Shown here one piece after another: positions 41,809-52,153 of a stretch of DNA of 64,000 nt. The translations under genes were made by a program, and so were the position numbers. This DNA comes from Dyella lipolytica (GTDB lineage: Bacteria > Pseudomonadota > Gammaproteobacteria > Xanthomonadales > Rhodanobacteraceae): NCBI RefSeq assembly GCF_030160075.1, contig NZ_BSNQ01000003.1:1672328-1736327 (forward strand). The letters run 5' to 3'. The notes beneath the pieces are model-generated. The model was not told where the DNA came from and ran no database searches. It worked only from the letters and a program-made list of their open reading frames with translations. The first letter of the stretch is position 1. Each line of letters begins with the position of its first letter.

Positions 41809-42966
41809 ATGCGTCCGTTCCCGCTCGGTGAAGAGATCGATCTGTTGCGCGAAAGCGTGTCCGCCTTTGCGGAAAAGGAGATCGCGCCGCGCGCCGATCA
41901 TATCGATCGCGAGAACCTGTTTCCGCAGGATCTGTGGCGCAAGATGGGCGACATGGGCCTGCTCGGCGTCACCGTTCCCGAGGAATACGGCGGCACCGGC
42001 ATGGGCTTCCTCGCGCACATGGTGGCGATGGAGGAAATCTCTCGCGCCTCCGGTTCGGTGGGTCTTTCCTATGGCGCGCATTCCAACCTGTGCGTGCAGA
42101 ACATCTTCCACAACGGTAACGAAGCGCAGCGTCGCAAGTACATTCCCAAGCTGTGCTCCGGTGAGTACGTCGGTGCGCTGGCGATGAGCGAACCGGGCGC
42201 AGGGTCGGACGTGGTCGGCTCGATGAGCTGCAAGGCGGAACAACGCGGCGACGTGTGGGTGGCCAACGGCTCGAAGATGTGGATCACCAACGGCCCCGAT
42301 GCGAACGTGCTGCTGGTGTATATGCGTACCGCGCCGCGCGTGGCGGGCAGTCGCTGCATGACCGCGTTCATCATCGAAAAAGGCATGAAGGGTTTCAGCA
42401 CCGCGCAAAAGTTGGACAAGCTCGGCATGCGCGGCTCCAACACCTGCGAACTGGTGTTCGAGGATTGCGAGATTCCCGCCGAGAACATCGTCGGCGAAGT
42501 GAACGAAGGCGTACGCGTGCTGATGAGCGGCCTGGATACGGAACGCCTGGTGCTGTCCGGCGGCCCGATCGGCCTGATGCAGGCAGCGCTGGATATCTCC
42601 CTGCCCTATGTGCGCGAGCGCAAGCAGTTCAACGCACCGATCGGCACCTTCGGCGTGATGCAGGCGAAGATCGCCGACATGTATACCAAGCTGCAGAGTT
42701 CGCGCGGCTTTGCCTATATGGTGGCGAAGGAATTCGACGCCGGTGTGAAGTCGCGCATCGATCCGGCGGCTTGCCTGCTCAACGCCTCGCAGAATGCCGT
42801 GCAAGTAGCACTGGAAGCCATCCAGACTCTGGGCGGCAATGGTTATATCAATGAATTTTCTGCCGGACGTTTGCTGCGCGACGCCAAGCTTTACGAGATC
42901 GGCGCCGGCACCAATGAAATCCGCCGCATGCTGATCGGCCGCGAGCTGTTTCACGGTAAAGCGTAA
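41809..42966 (+). CDS. liuA: Isovaleryl-CoA dehydrogenase
   Basis: The 385-residue FAD acyl-CoA dehydrogenase oxidises isovaleryl-CoA to 3-methylcrotonyl-CoA in leucine breakdown. Motifs are [10 protein letters not shown] for FAD and acyl binding, [10 protein letters not shown], and the [13 protein letters not shown] segment. A Glu in that segment is positioned as the catalytic base typical of isovaleryl-CoA dehydrogenases. The C-terminal [19 protein letters not shown] is characteristic of the family. Length is as usual. It heads the liu gene set, but liuB, C, D and E follow only after unrelated genes. A strong terminator follows. No liuR regulator is in the window. Confidence 0.94.
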   Translation: MRPFPLGEEIDLLRESVSAFAEKEIAPRADHIDRENLFPQDLWRKMGDMGLLGVTVPEEYGGTGMGFLAHMVAMEEISRASGSVGLSYGAHSNLCVQNIFHNGNEAQRRKYIPKLCSGEYVGALAMSEPGAGSDVVGSMSCKAEQRGDVWVANGSKMWITNGPDANVLLVYMRTAPRVAGSRCMTAFIIEKGMKGFSTAQKLDKLGMRGSNTCELVFEDCEIPAENIVGEVNEGVRVLMSGLDTERLVLSGGPIGLMQAALDISLPYVRERKQFNAPIGTFGVMQAKIADMYTKLQSSRGFAYMVAKEFDAGVKSRIDPAACLLNASQNAVQVALEAIQTLGGNGYINEFSAGRLLRDAKLYEIGAGTNEIRRMLIGRELFHGKA

Positions 42967-42990
42967 TTCACGACCTTAAACAGCGATAAA

Positions 42991-43016
42991 AAAGGCCCGC
43001 CATTGGCGGGCCTTTT
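42991..43016. terminator. Bidirectional terminator between liuA and the autotransporter
   Basis: AAAGGCCCGCC (42991-43001) pairs perfectly with 43005-43015 around ATT. T-runs on the plus side and A-runs (T on the minus strand) suit convergent genes. Confidence 0.92.
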
Positions 43017-43037
43017 TGTTTTCCGGACGCAGCCTGT

Positions 43038-45899
43038 CTAGAAACGCAGACTGTAGTTCAGCGTACCCATCGTCGCTCGCTCGTGCTGCGCATTGCATTC
43101 GTCGACACCAAACGACAAATTCGAACGCGGTGAGAATCGCCAATCCAGCGACAATCCGGCGACGCTGCCGTAACGCGACAAGCCAATGCCTTCGATCGGA
43201 GAGAATTGCTGCAAGGCAGTGAAGCTGGCGTTGGGTAAAACACCATGCATCGCGAACGCGTCCTGCCATAGCAATCGCGCCTGCAAGCTCAGACTTGTTC
43301 CGTTGGCCATGATCCACTGCCGTGAACCGCGCATGCCCAGGCCACCCTGCCAGCGCTGGATCGTCTGTGTGCCGGACATCAATCCGAAGCCGTCGCCGCC
43401 CAATTCGTTGAAACCATCGCGCTCGACGTTGGCATACTCAAGATCGGCGTACGGCGTGAGTTTCCAGTTGCCAACATTGAAGCGATAGCCACTTTCGCTG
43501 TAAGCCACGTCGTAACGGCCATTGCTGAAACTCGATACACCAGCCGTCTGGCCGCCCAGCACGAGCTCGCGGCGGGTGTCTTGCCAATCGCTGCCAACGC
43601 CGAATCGGCCCATGGCGTACCAGTTGCCCTGGACGAAGCCGCCGTAAATCATGCCTTCCAGCGCACGGCTGAAGCCCTGTTCCGCACTCTGTTCGAGGTT
43701 GCCGAGCCCTTGACTCTGGCTGATCGCATAACCGACGACGCCACCATTACCCAAACCACGATCACCGCCGACCATGAAACCGTTGAGCTGGAAGCCGAGG
43801 CTGTCGTAACCGCTACGCGACATACTGCCCTGATATCCCAGGTTCTGCTTCCAGCTCTGGAACTTGTTGAGGTTGTACATCTGCGGATTGTCGAGCAGGG
43901 CGTCGAAGCGATCGGACAGTGCGCGCGTATCGGCGTCGATGGCCTCGAACGTCATCGCTGCACTGGCCGCGTACATCTGGCCGGAAAGACTGTTCAACGA
44001 CTGCTGCATGGCGGCGACGGTCTGCGTCTGCTGAATGCTCCCCGCCGCACTTATGAAGCTGCTGGGCAACGGCTGCGCCGCGGCGCCGCTCTGAATCACA
44101 TTGTTAACCGTATTGAAAGCACCCTGGACACGTTCTGCCGCGGCATAGGTTGCTGCCGAGTAAGGCAAGCCTTGGATGTTGGCGACATTCACCTGCGTCA
44201 CATTCAGGTACGCATCGTTTGCGTCGTAACCAGGCGTCGCCGTCAGAACTACCGAAGGTGCCGACGTAACCGTGTTATTGAACACTCCCGTCAGACCCTT
44301 GGTCGCCGACAGTACGATGGTCCTGGAATTCATCTGATAACCAGAATCGGCACCATACACGTACAAGGTCGGAGTATTGCTAAGCGTGGCACTCCCCGTC
44401 ACTTGCAACGCGGATCCCAACGACAGCGCGAACCTGCCGCCAGACTGCGAGTAATTCCCCGTCATCGTGAGATTGGTACTGCCAACCACCAACGTGCCCT
44501 GGCTGTTGTTCACCGAGCCGTTGATCAGGGGCTTCGAAGACCCCGCAGAATTTCCCGTAATCGCTAGCGTTGCACCGGATGCAATGTTGACGCTCGAGTT
44601 GAGCGACACGGCATTCAGGGTACCGCCGCCCACCGTCGTACCGCCCATATAGCTGGAGGGCTGGCTAAGGGTGAGCGTGCCGGGGCCATTCATGATCAAT
44701 CCGCCTGCACCAGAAATCGGATTGTTCCAGCTCGACGTACCGGTAAAACCAACGGTGACATTGCCCCAGTTGAACTGCTCTGGCCCGTTCACCGCGGCGC
44801 CGACATTGAGCACGCCATAACCGAAAGTCGGATTCGGCTGCGAGCCGCCCAAGGGAGTCGCTGTCCCGAGCAACGTCTGCCGCACCAGATCATTGTTGAA
44901 GTACGGATAAGCCTGCCATACCAACGCCGCAGCACCAGACACTTCCGGCGCCGCAAACGATGTGCCTTCCACGATGTAGTACGTGGGATTAGTCGTGCTG
45001 GCAAGCGTGTCCTTGTCCAGCACGATCACATCACCCGGCGCTGCGAGACAGTAGTTCATCGCAATGGTGCCGCATCTGTTCGAATAGCTGTCGAGCTGGG
45101 TGGGGTTATTGCTGTTCAGCGCCACCGCGACCAGCCAGCCTTTTTGAAGATTCGCATCATTCGCGACGGTAGGCAGCGAAGCGATCGTGCTCGGACTGGC
45201 TTGCGAATCATTGCCAGCCGCAAATACCACCAAACCGCCGTTGTTCACGACGAATGGTGTGTAGGCGGCGTCGAACGCTTGCGTAGTGGCCGTATCGGTG
45301 GAACTCCACGAGATGCCGCCCCAAGAGTTGTTCATCACCTTCACGCCGACGCTGATCAGCTGCTGGTTTACCTGACCCAGCGGCACGGCATCGGATCCGG
45401 TTACCGGCGTGGGTGGCGTTGATCCGTTATCGTCAGGCGCTTTGTCGTCGATGATGCGCGCCGAGACCAGACTGGCTCCGGGAGCGATACCGCCGGCAAA
45501 CTGACCGAAGGGCGCCCCAGCGGCAATTTCCGACACCCATGTGCCGTGACCGACGACATCAGGAATGTTGACGTTGTTGGTCGTTGGATCGACGTCGATA
45601 AATTCCTGCAACACACGCCCGGCAACAGCTGGATTGTTCGGCATGATGCCGCTATCGACGATGCCGATGACGACGCCGGCACCGGTATAACCCTGCTTTT
45701 GTGCCGCGTAGGTATTGGTTAGCGACAACTGGGCATCGATGGGCGGCGTTGGAACATTGCTGGTGGGAGCGGGCGATGGCGTCGATGATGGCTTGACATT
45801 GCCATTTCCGCCCCCTCCCCCGCACGCACTCAGTCCCAACGCCAGACAGATCAGTACGACCACTTCACGACGACGCCCCACCTGCATTCCGGTTGCCAT
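43038..45899 (-). CDS. Subtilisin-type serine protease autotransporter with a lipoprotein signal
   Basis: The 953-residue protein has a secretion signal ending in a lipobox-like LSAC (Cys26) and a Pro/Ser-rich spacer. An S8 protease domain follows (about 60-370) with the triad Asp82 (IVDSGI), His118 (GHGTWVS) and Ser314 (GTSFAAP). Then come a glycine/serine-rich beta-helical passenger (about 380-590) containing an autotransporter-associated repeat, a linker helix, and a C-terminal beta-barrel (about 660-953) ending in Leu-Arg-Phe. Type V secreted proteases of this kind (xanthomonad and pseudomonad subtilisin autotransporters) act on the cell surface. A lipobox on an autotransporter is uncommon. 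It lies on the opposite strand between liuA and a thiolase. Confidence 0.92.
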   Translation of the reverse strand: MATGMQVGRRREVVVLICLALGLSACGGGGGNGNVKPSSTPSPAPTSNVPTPPIDAQLSLTNTYAAQKQGYTGAGVVIGIVDSGIMPNNPAVAGRVLQEFIDVDPTTNNVNIPDVVGHGTWVSEIAAGAPFGQFAGGIAPGASLVSARIIDDKAPDDNGSTPPTPVTGSDAVPLGQVNQQLISVGVKVMNNSWGGISWSSTDTATTQAFDAAYTPFVVNNGGLVVFAAGNDSQASPSTIASLPTVANDANLQKGWLVAVALNSNNPTQLDSYSNRCGTIAMNYCLAAPGDVIVLDKDTLASTTNPTYYIVEGTSFAAPEVSGAAALVWQAYPYFNNDLVRQTLLGTATPLGGSQPNPTFGYGVLNVGAAVNGPEQFNWGNVTVGFTGTSSWNNPISGAGGLIMNGPGTLTLSQPSSYMGGTTVGGGTLNAVSLNSSVNIASGATLAITGNSAGSSKPLINGSVNNSQGTLVVGSTNLTMTGNYSQSGGRFALSLGSALQVTGSATLSNTPTLYVYGADSGYQMNSRTIVLSATKGLTGVFNNTVTSAPSVVLTATPGYDANDAYLNVTQVNVANIQGLPYSAATYAAAERVQGAFNTVNNVIQSGAAAQPLPSSFISAAGSIQQTQTVAAMQQSLNSLSGQMYAASAAMTFEAIDADTRALSDRFDALLDNPQMYNLNKFQSWKQNLGYQGSMSRSGYDSLGFQLNGFMVGGDRGLGNGGVVGYAISQSQGLGNLEQSAEQGFSRALEGMIYGGFVQGNWYAMGRFGVGSDWQDTRRELVLGGQTAGVSSFSNGRYDVAYSESGYRFNVGNWKLTPYADLEYANVERDGFNELGGDGFGLMSGTQTIQRWQGGLGMRGSRQWIMANGTSLSLQARLLWQDAFAMHGVLPNASFTALQQFSPIEGIGLSRYGSVAGLSLDWRFSPRSNLSFGVDECNAQHERATMGTLNYSLRF

Positions 45900-46044
45900 A
45901 ACACCTACCCCATTTCGCTATGTTGGTCCCCACCATCTACCGGAAAAACGCCACGTGAATCGACGTTTCCGCCTATAGCTTATTGACCAAGTTTGTCACA
46001 ATGAAAGAACCCCGGAGCGCGTGATTTCTCACGAAAAAATAGGT

Positions 46045-46074
46045 TTGGTGCTTTGCGTCAAGGGCTGCGATAAT
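46045..46074 (+). promoter_or_regulatory. Possible sigma70 promoter of the thiolase gene
   Basis: TTGGTG (46045-46050) and GATAAT (46069-46074) are spaced by 18 bases, about 55 bases before the ATG at 46129. The -10 box is close to consensus and the -35 box is weak. The rest of the gap 45900-46128 shows no gene. Confidence 0.35.
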
Positions 46075-46128
46075 TCGCAAGTTATTTCCCCAGGCGCGGT
46101 GCGCCTCAAAGCTCCTTCGGAGACCCTT

Positions 46129-47313
46129 ATGTCGGACGTTAGCGTTGTCATTGCAGGTGCCAAGCGCACTGCTATCGGCTCTTTCCTTGGCCAGTTCACC
46201 GGCGTGCCCACCCCCAAGCTCGGTGCCACCGCCATTCGCGCTGCACTCGAACAAGCCGGCATTGCCGCCGGGGATGTCAACGAAGTGATCATGGGCTGCG
46301 TACTTCCCGCCAATCTCGGCCAGGCCCCCGCTCGCCAAGCGTCGTTGCAGGCGGGACTGCCCGCAGCAACGGGCTGCACGACCGTCAACAAGGTCTGCGG
46401 CTCGGGCATGAAGGCCATCATGTTTGGTCACGATCTGATCAAGGCCGGCTCGGCTGCCGTGGTTGTCGCCGGCGGCATGGAGTCGATGACCAATGCACCG
46501 CACATGGTCAACGCGCGCACCGGTATTCGTTATGGCGACGGCCAGCTGGTCGACCACATGGCCTGGGACGGCCTGACCAATCCGTACGACGGCAAGGCGA
46601 TGGGCGTGTTCGGCGAACTGTGTGCCGACAAGTACCACTTCAGCCGCGAAGAGCAGGATGCGTTCGCCATCGAATCGGTGAAGCGCGCTCAGGCCGCGCA
46701 GGCTTCGGGTGCTTTCGCCGGCGAGATCGTGCCGGTGACCGTATCCGGTCGTAAGGGTGACGTGCAGGTCGATACCGATGAGCAGCCGGGCCGTTCGGAC
46801 ATCACCAAGGTTCCCTCGCTCAAGCCGGCGTTTCGCAAGGAAAACGGCACCATTACCGCTGCCAGTTCGTCGAGCATTTCCGATGGTGCAGCAGCCGTCG
46901 TACTGCTGTCGGCGGACGATGCCAAAGCACGTGGGATAAAGCCGCTTGCACGTATTGTTGCCCATGCCACTCACTCGCAAGAACCCGAGTGGTTCACCAC
47001 CGCACCGGTCTCGGCGATCAGCAAAGTGCTCGACAAGGCCGGCTGGAAGGTGAGCGATGTCGACCTGTTCGAGGTCAACGAAGCCTTTGCCGTGGTGGCC
47101 ATGGCACCCATGCGCGAACTCGGCATCCCGCACGAAAAGCTCAACGTCAATGGCGGTGCATGTGCACTTGGCCATCCGATCGGCGCCAGCGGTAGCCGGT
47201 TGGTGGTCACCTTGCTTAACGCACTGAAAACCCGCGGTTTGCGGCGCGGCATTGCAACATTGTGCATCGGCGGCGGTGAAGCCACTGCTATCGCCGTGGA
47301 ACGTTTGGATTAA
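46129..47313 (+). CDS. Acetyl-CoA acetyltransferase (thiolase)
   Basis: The 394-residue thiolase has the nucleophile Cys in NKVCGSGMKA, a His in FEVNEAFAVV and the acid-base Cys in NGGACALGHPIGASG. It catalyses thiolysis of acetoacetyl-CoA to two acetyl-CoA, or the biosynthetic reverse. In this context it completes the leucine pathway, whose product acetoacetate is activated elsewhere. GGAGA at 46119-46123 supports the ATG at 46129; the longer upstream frame would run through the promoter-like region. A hairpin follows the stop. Confidence 0.95.
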   Translation: MSDVSVVIAGAKRTAIGSFLGQFTGVPTPKLGATAIRAALEQAGIAAGDVNEVIMGCVLPANLGQAPARQASLQAGLPAATGCTTVNKVCGSGMKAIMFGHDLIKAGSAAVVVAGGMESMTNAPHMVNARTGIRYGDGQLVDHMAWDGLTNPYDGKAMGVFGELCADKYHFSREEQDAFAIESVKRAQAAQASGAFAGEIVPVTVSGRKGDVQVDTDEQPGRSDITKVPSLKPAFRKENGTITAASSSSISDGAAAVVLLSADDAKARGIKPLARIVAHATHSQEPEWFTTAPVSAISKVLDKAGWKVSDVDLFEVNEAFAVVAMAPMRELGIPHEKLNVNGGACALGHPIGASGSRLVVTLLNALKTRGLRRGIATLCIGGGEATAIAVERLD

Positions 47314-47326
47314 GCTCCGCCTCAAG

Positions 47327-47356
47327 AACTGGCTGGTGATCAAAAACTAGCCGGTT
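47327..47356 (+). terminator. Hairpin after the thiolase gene
   Basis: AACTGGCT (47327-47334) pairs with AGCCGGTT (47349-47356) with one wobble around a 14-base loop and is followed by GTTTAAT. It may be a weak terminator. Confidence 0.45.
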
Positions 47357-47460
47357 GTTTAATGCGGTATAAAGTAGTTCGTTGAAACAGGTAGCGTTGT
47401 TAAAGCGAAAGCGCTATTAATAATCCGCCAATTGGCATTCCACGGCTAAGGAGATCCATC

Positions 47461-47832
47461 ATGAAGTTCACGCGTACCCTACTCGCCTCCGCGCTTGTCG
47501 CGCTGCTGGCGGCTTGCAGCAATGGCGCGCAGGATGCTGCGCAGGACGCACAGAAGTCGGCTGACCAGGCCCAGCAGGCTGCTTCGCAGGCTGCCGACCA
47601 GGCTCAGAAGGCCGCTGCCGCTTCCACGGCCGCTACCCCGGCTGCTGCTCCGGCTGCTGCCCCGGCTTCCACCGCTGCTGCTCCGGCCGCCGCTCCGGCT
47701 TCCACCGCCGCCCCGAGCGCTGGCGATGCGATGAAGAGCGCAGCTGCCGACGCTTCCGACGCTGCCCACAAGGCCGCTGACGCTGCCAAGTCTGCCGCAA
47801 CTGCAGCTAAGGACGCCACGAAGGGTAACTAA
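47461..47832 (+). CDS. Ala-rich helical lipoprotein
   Basis: The 123-residue protein has a lipobox LAAC (Cys19) and a mature part composed almost entirely of Ala, Asp, Lys, Gln, Ser and Pro. N- and C-terminal heptad-like helices (AQDAAQDAQKSADQAQQAA and AADASDAAHKAADAAKSAA) flank a middle Ala-Pro-rich stretch (about 57-88). The architecture resembles Lpp-like or stress-induced entericidin-type lipoproteins that form extended helices in the envelope. No specific function is known. A perfect terminator follows the gene. It does not belong functionally to the liu set that flanks it. Confidence 0.8.
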   Translation: MKFTRTLLASALVALLAACSNGAQDAAQDAQKSADQAQQAASQAADQAQKAAAASTAATPAAAPAAAPASTAAAPAAAPASTAAPSAGDAMKSAAADASDAAHKAADAAKSAATAAKDATKGN

Positions 47833-47855
47833 TCCTTCGGTCCAGGCTTCAAGGA

Positions 47856-47885
47856 AACCGGCCGCCCTTGGCGGCCGGTTTTTTT
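47856..47885 (+). terminator. Rho-independent terminator of the Ala-rich lipoprotein gene
   Basis: AACCGGCCGCC (47856-47866) pairs perfectly with 47870-47880 around CTT and is followed by five T. Confidence 0.93.
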
Positions 47886-47990
47886 ATGGGCGCTTCTGTA
47901 TGAAAACGCCAACGTAATGGGTCGTTATACAGATGATGGACCCACACCGTTATCATCCACAGTTTGCCCAGACGGTCGCATGACGAAACC

Positions 47991-49598
<1,608 letters not shown>

Positions 49599-49636
49599 TC
49601 CCTTGCCTCTCTTCCCGAGGGGAGAAAGGCAGCACA

Positions 49637-49939
49637 TCAATGCCGGCGCGGGCGAAATTCCAGAGGCATGGCTTCGCCATGCGCGGCAGCGGGCCGCTTT
49701 GGACCGCAGGCACCGCACGTGCTGCATCCATCACTGCAACTGCCCGTCGCCTGTTTCGGTTGCAGACGATGCCCGAACGCACGCAACCACGCGCTATGCC
49801 CGGGCTGGCTGAAATGGATCGATGCTGCGGCGAGCCAGCGATTGGTCAGCAGCGGCGCCAGCTTGCGAAAGGCATACAGCGCACTGGCCAACACGACCAC
49901 GCCGATCACCACGTACTGGACAAGCAGGCTCGTGCTCAC
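49637..49939 (-). CDS. Feo-associated Cys-rich membrane protein
   Basis: The 100-residue protein has one N-terminal transmembrane helix (about 6-25: VQYVVIGVVVLASALYAFRK) and a C-terminal half with a Cys cluster GSCSDGCSTCGACG. A GTG start overlaps the stop of feoB (GTGA), so the two are translationally coupled. Proteins of this type (DUF6587-like or FeoB-associated) take the place of FeoC in many bacteria and could bind iron or an Fe-S cluster to tune FeoB. No feoC was found. It probably forms the last gene of feoAB plus this frame. Confidence 0.75.
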   Translation of the reverse strand: MSTSLLVQYVVIGVVVLASALYAFRKLAPLLTNRWLAAASIHFSQPGHSAWLRAFGHRLQPKQATGSCSDGCSTCGACGPKRPAAAHGEAMPLEFRPRRH

Positions 49940-51777
49940 AGGAACAACCTCGCGACCTGATAAGTGGCAAACGAGGCCGCATAAGCGAATACAAACATAT
50001 AGCCGAAAGAGATCGCCACGTTGCGCCAGGAATTGGTTTCGCGGCGAATCACCGCCAGCGTGGACATGCATTGCGGCGCGAACGCAAACCACACCAGCAA
50101 CGATAGCGACGTAGCCAGCGAGAAATTGGCGGTGAGCGCGTGCGCAAGCCCGCCGGCTTGCGCATCGCCGCTGACGGCGTAAACGGTCGCCAGCGTCGCT
50201 ACCGCAGTTTCACGCGCGGCGAAAGCCGGAATCAGCGACAGGCTGATCTGCCAGTTGAAGCCCAATGGCGCGAAAAGATGCTGCAGGAAACGGCCAAGGT
50301 AGCCGGCAAAACTGTAGTTGATGGCCGCACCGGTGGCACCGGCCGGCGGTGCCGGGAAGGTGGAGATAAACCACATCAGCACGGTCAACGCCAGGATCAC
50401 ACCGGTCAAGCGCTTGAGAAAGATCGCACCGCGCTCCCAGAGACCGATCGCGACGTCGCGTGCCTGCGGCATGCGATACGACGGCAATTCCATCAGCAGC
50501 GCATGCTCGCTCTTGTCGCGACGGATACGCTTGATCACCCAGGCGACCGTCATCGCCCCGACAATGCCAGCGGCGTACAACGCGAACAGCACGACACCCT
50601 GCAAGTTGAAGACGCCGAACACGCGGTGCGCGGGAATAAACGCGCCGATCAGCAACGCGTAAACCGGGAGCCGCGCCGAGCACGTCATCAGCGGCGCCAC
50701 CAGGATGGTGGCCAGGCGATCGCGCGGATCGGTAATGCTGCGCGTGCCCATGATGCCGGGAATGGCGCAGGCGAAGCTCGACAGCAACGGGATGAACGAA
50801 CGCCCGGTCAAACCCACCGACACCATCAGACGATCGAGCAAAAACGCTGCGCGCGGTAGATAGCCCGATTCCTCAAGCATGAGGATGAAGAAGAACAACA
50901 CCAAAATCACCGGCAGAAAGCCGAGCACCGTGCCGATGCCGCCGAACAGGCCGCTGACGATCAAACCTTGCAACGGTCCTGGAGGCAGGATCGCGGCCAC
51001 ATGCACACCGAGCCAGCTGAAGCCAGCGCCGATCGCATCGCTCATCGGCTTGCCGGAGGCGTACACCGCCTGGAACACCAGAAACATCACGACCGCTAGG
51101 ATCGCCAAACCGAACACCGGATGCAGCGCCCAGCGATCCAACGCATCGTCGATCGCGGCCGTAGCACGCGGCATCGTGACGGTCGCCGCCAGCAGTTCAC
51201 GCACTTCGGCATGTAGATCGGCGCGGCTGGCCGCATCATCAGGCAGTGCCTGCGGCGCCTCCGGCAACGTGCCGTCGACACGCTCGACCAAGGCCCGCGT
51301 ACCACCACGCCGTACCGCAATCGTTTCGACGACCGGCAAACCTAACCGACGCTGCAGTTCCGGCACATCGATGACGATGCCGCGACGACGTGCCGCATCC
51401 ATCATGTTCAATGCAAGCACCACCGGCCGGCCGAGACGCTTCACTTCCAGCACGAAACGCAGATGCAGTCGCAGGTTGGTGGCGTCGGCTACGCAAATGA
51501 TCAGATCCGGTGCGGCTTCGCCGGGATAATTGCCTTCCAGCACATCGCGGGTGATCTGCTCATCCGGACTGGCGGCATCGAAACTGTAGGTCCCCGGCAA
51601 ATCGAGGATCTGCAGGACACGACCGGAAGGTGCAGTGAACCGCCCTTCCTTGCGCTCCACCGTGACGCCGGCGTAGTTGGCCACTTTCTGGCGGCCACCG
51701 GTGAGCTGGTTGAACAAGGCGGTCTTGCCGCAATTGGGATTGCCTACCAGGGCAATGCGCAGCGTGCCGGTGCTCAT
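49936..51777 (-). CDS. feoB: Ferrous iron transporter FeoB
   Basis: FeoB imports Fe2+ across the inner membrane. The N-terminal G domain has G1 GNPNCGKT (12-19), G3 DLPG (59-62) and G4 NMMD (124-127), then a GDI-like helical region to about 215. The C-terminal membrane domain has the characteristic Cys-containing LLSSFACAIPGIMGTRS and a second PLMTCSARLPVYALLIGAF motif that forms the iron path. At 613 residues it is shorter than the roughly 770-residue E. coli form, but within the range of short gammaproteobacterial FeoB. It overlaps feoA by four bases. Confidence 0.96.
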   Translation of the reverse strand: MSTGTLRIALVGNPNCGKTALFNQLTGGRQKVANYAGVTVERKEGRFTAPSGRVLQILDLPGTYSFDAASPDEQITRDVLEGNYPGEAAPDLIICVADATNLRLHLRFVLEVKRLGRPVVLALNMMDAARRRGIVIDVPELQRRLGLPVVETIAVRRGGTRALVERVDGTLPEAPQALPDDAASRADLHAEVRELLAATVTMPRATAAIDDALDRWALHPVFGLAILAVVMFLVFQAVYASGKPMSDAIGAGFSWLGVHVAAILPPGPLQGLIVSGLFGGIGTVLGFLPVILVLFFFILMLEESGYLPRAAFLLDRLMVSVGLTGRSFIPLLSSFACAIPGIMGTRSITDPRDRLATILVAPLMTCSARLPVYALLIGAFIPAHRVFGVFNLQGVVLFALYAAGIVGAMTVAWVIKRIRRDKSEHALLMELPSYRMPQARDVAIGLWERGAIFLKRLTGVILALTVLMWFISTFPAPPAGATGAAINYSFAGYLGRFLQHLFAPLGFNWQISLSLIPAFAARETAVATLATVYAVSGDAQAGGLAHALTANFSLATSLSLLVWFAFAPQCMSTLAVIRRETNSWRNVAISFGYMFVFAYAASFATYQVARLFL

Positions 51778-52016
51778 GCAACCTCCTGCAGCACCGTTAC
51801 CCGCTCCGCCTCGCTGCGCCGCAGGGCGAAGCGGGTGGAGCCGATCTGGATCAGCAGCGGATCGGCGCCGACCGGCCCGCGCGCCACCAGCCGCACCCGT
51901 TCGCCCTCGACGAAACCCAGGTCGCGCAGGCGTTGCGCGATCAGGTCGTTGGGGTGGATGTCATCGACTCGTTCAACCACGGCAGAAGCACCTTTCGGCA
52001 GGTCGGACAGGCGCAC
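51774..52016 (-). CDS. feoA: Ferrous iron transport protein FeoA
   Basis: The 80-residue cytoplasmic protein has an SH3-like FeoA domain (LIAQRLRDLGFVEGERVRLV followed by DPLLIQIGSTRFALRRSEAERV). It regulates or assists FeoB. It starts at the ATG at 52016 and leads the feoA-feoB-accessory operon. A Fur-box-like site lies 18 bases upstream, so expression under iron limitation is predicted. Confidence 0.95.
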   Translation of the reverse strand: MRLSDLPKGASAVVERVDDIHPNDLIAQRLRDLGFVEGERVRLVARGPVGADPLLIQIGSTRFALRRSEAERVTVLQEVA

Positions 52017-52033
52017 GGTTGGTTATGCTTCTA

Positions 52034-52052
52034 AATAAGAATGGTTCGCATT
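52034..52052 (-). promoter_or_regulatory. Fur-box-like operator upstream of feoA
   Basis: AATAAGAATGGTTCGCATT (52034-52052) matches the palindromic consensus AATGAGAATNATTCTCATT at all but three positions. Its placement 18 bases before feoA on the minus strand fits repression of feoAB by Fe-Fur. It also lies about 100 bases upstream of liuC on the other strand. Confidence 0.65.
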
Positions 52053-52153
52053 GTAACCTCTTTTCGCATCTAGTACAGCCGGTCGTACAGCCCGGCCACT
52101 ATCCTTAACAACCAATGGTTAAGATGCCCCGGTTTGCTGCCAAGGACGCCCCC

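Noticed and set aside
41770-42954. 394-residue minus-strand open frame
   Set aside because: Antisense to liuA, rich in His, Ala and Arg, with no domain.
43581-44567. 328-residue plus-strand open frame
   Set aside because: Antisense to the autotransporter passenger and barrel; low complexity, no domain.
45973-47343. 456-residue minus-strand open frame
   Set aside because: Antisense to the thiolase gene, which has a complete active site on the other strand.
47600-47830. Tandem repeat or CRISPR-like array
   Set aside because: The periodicity is codon-level Ala/Pro/Ser repetition inside a lipoprotein gene, with no constant repeat and spacer lengths.
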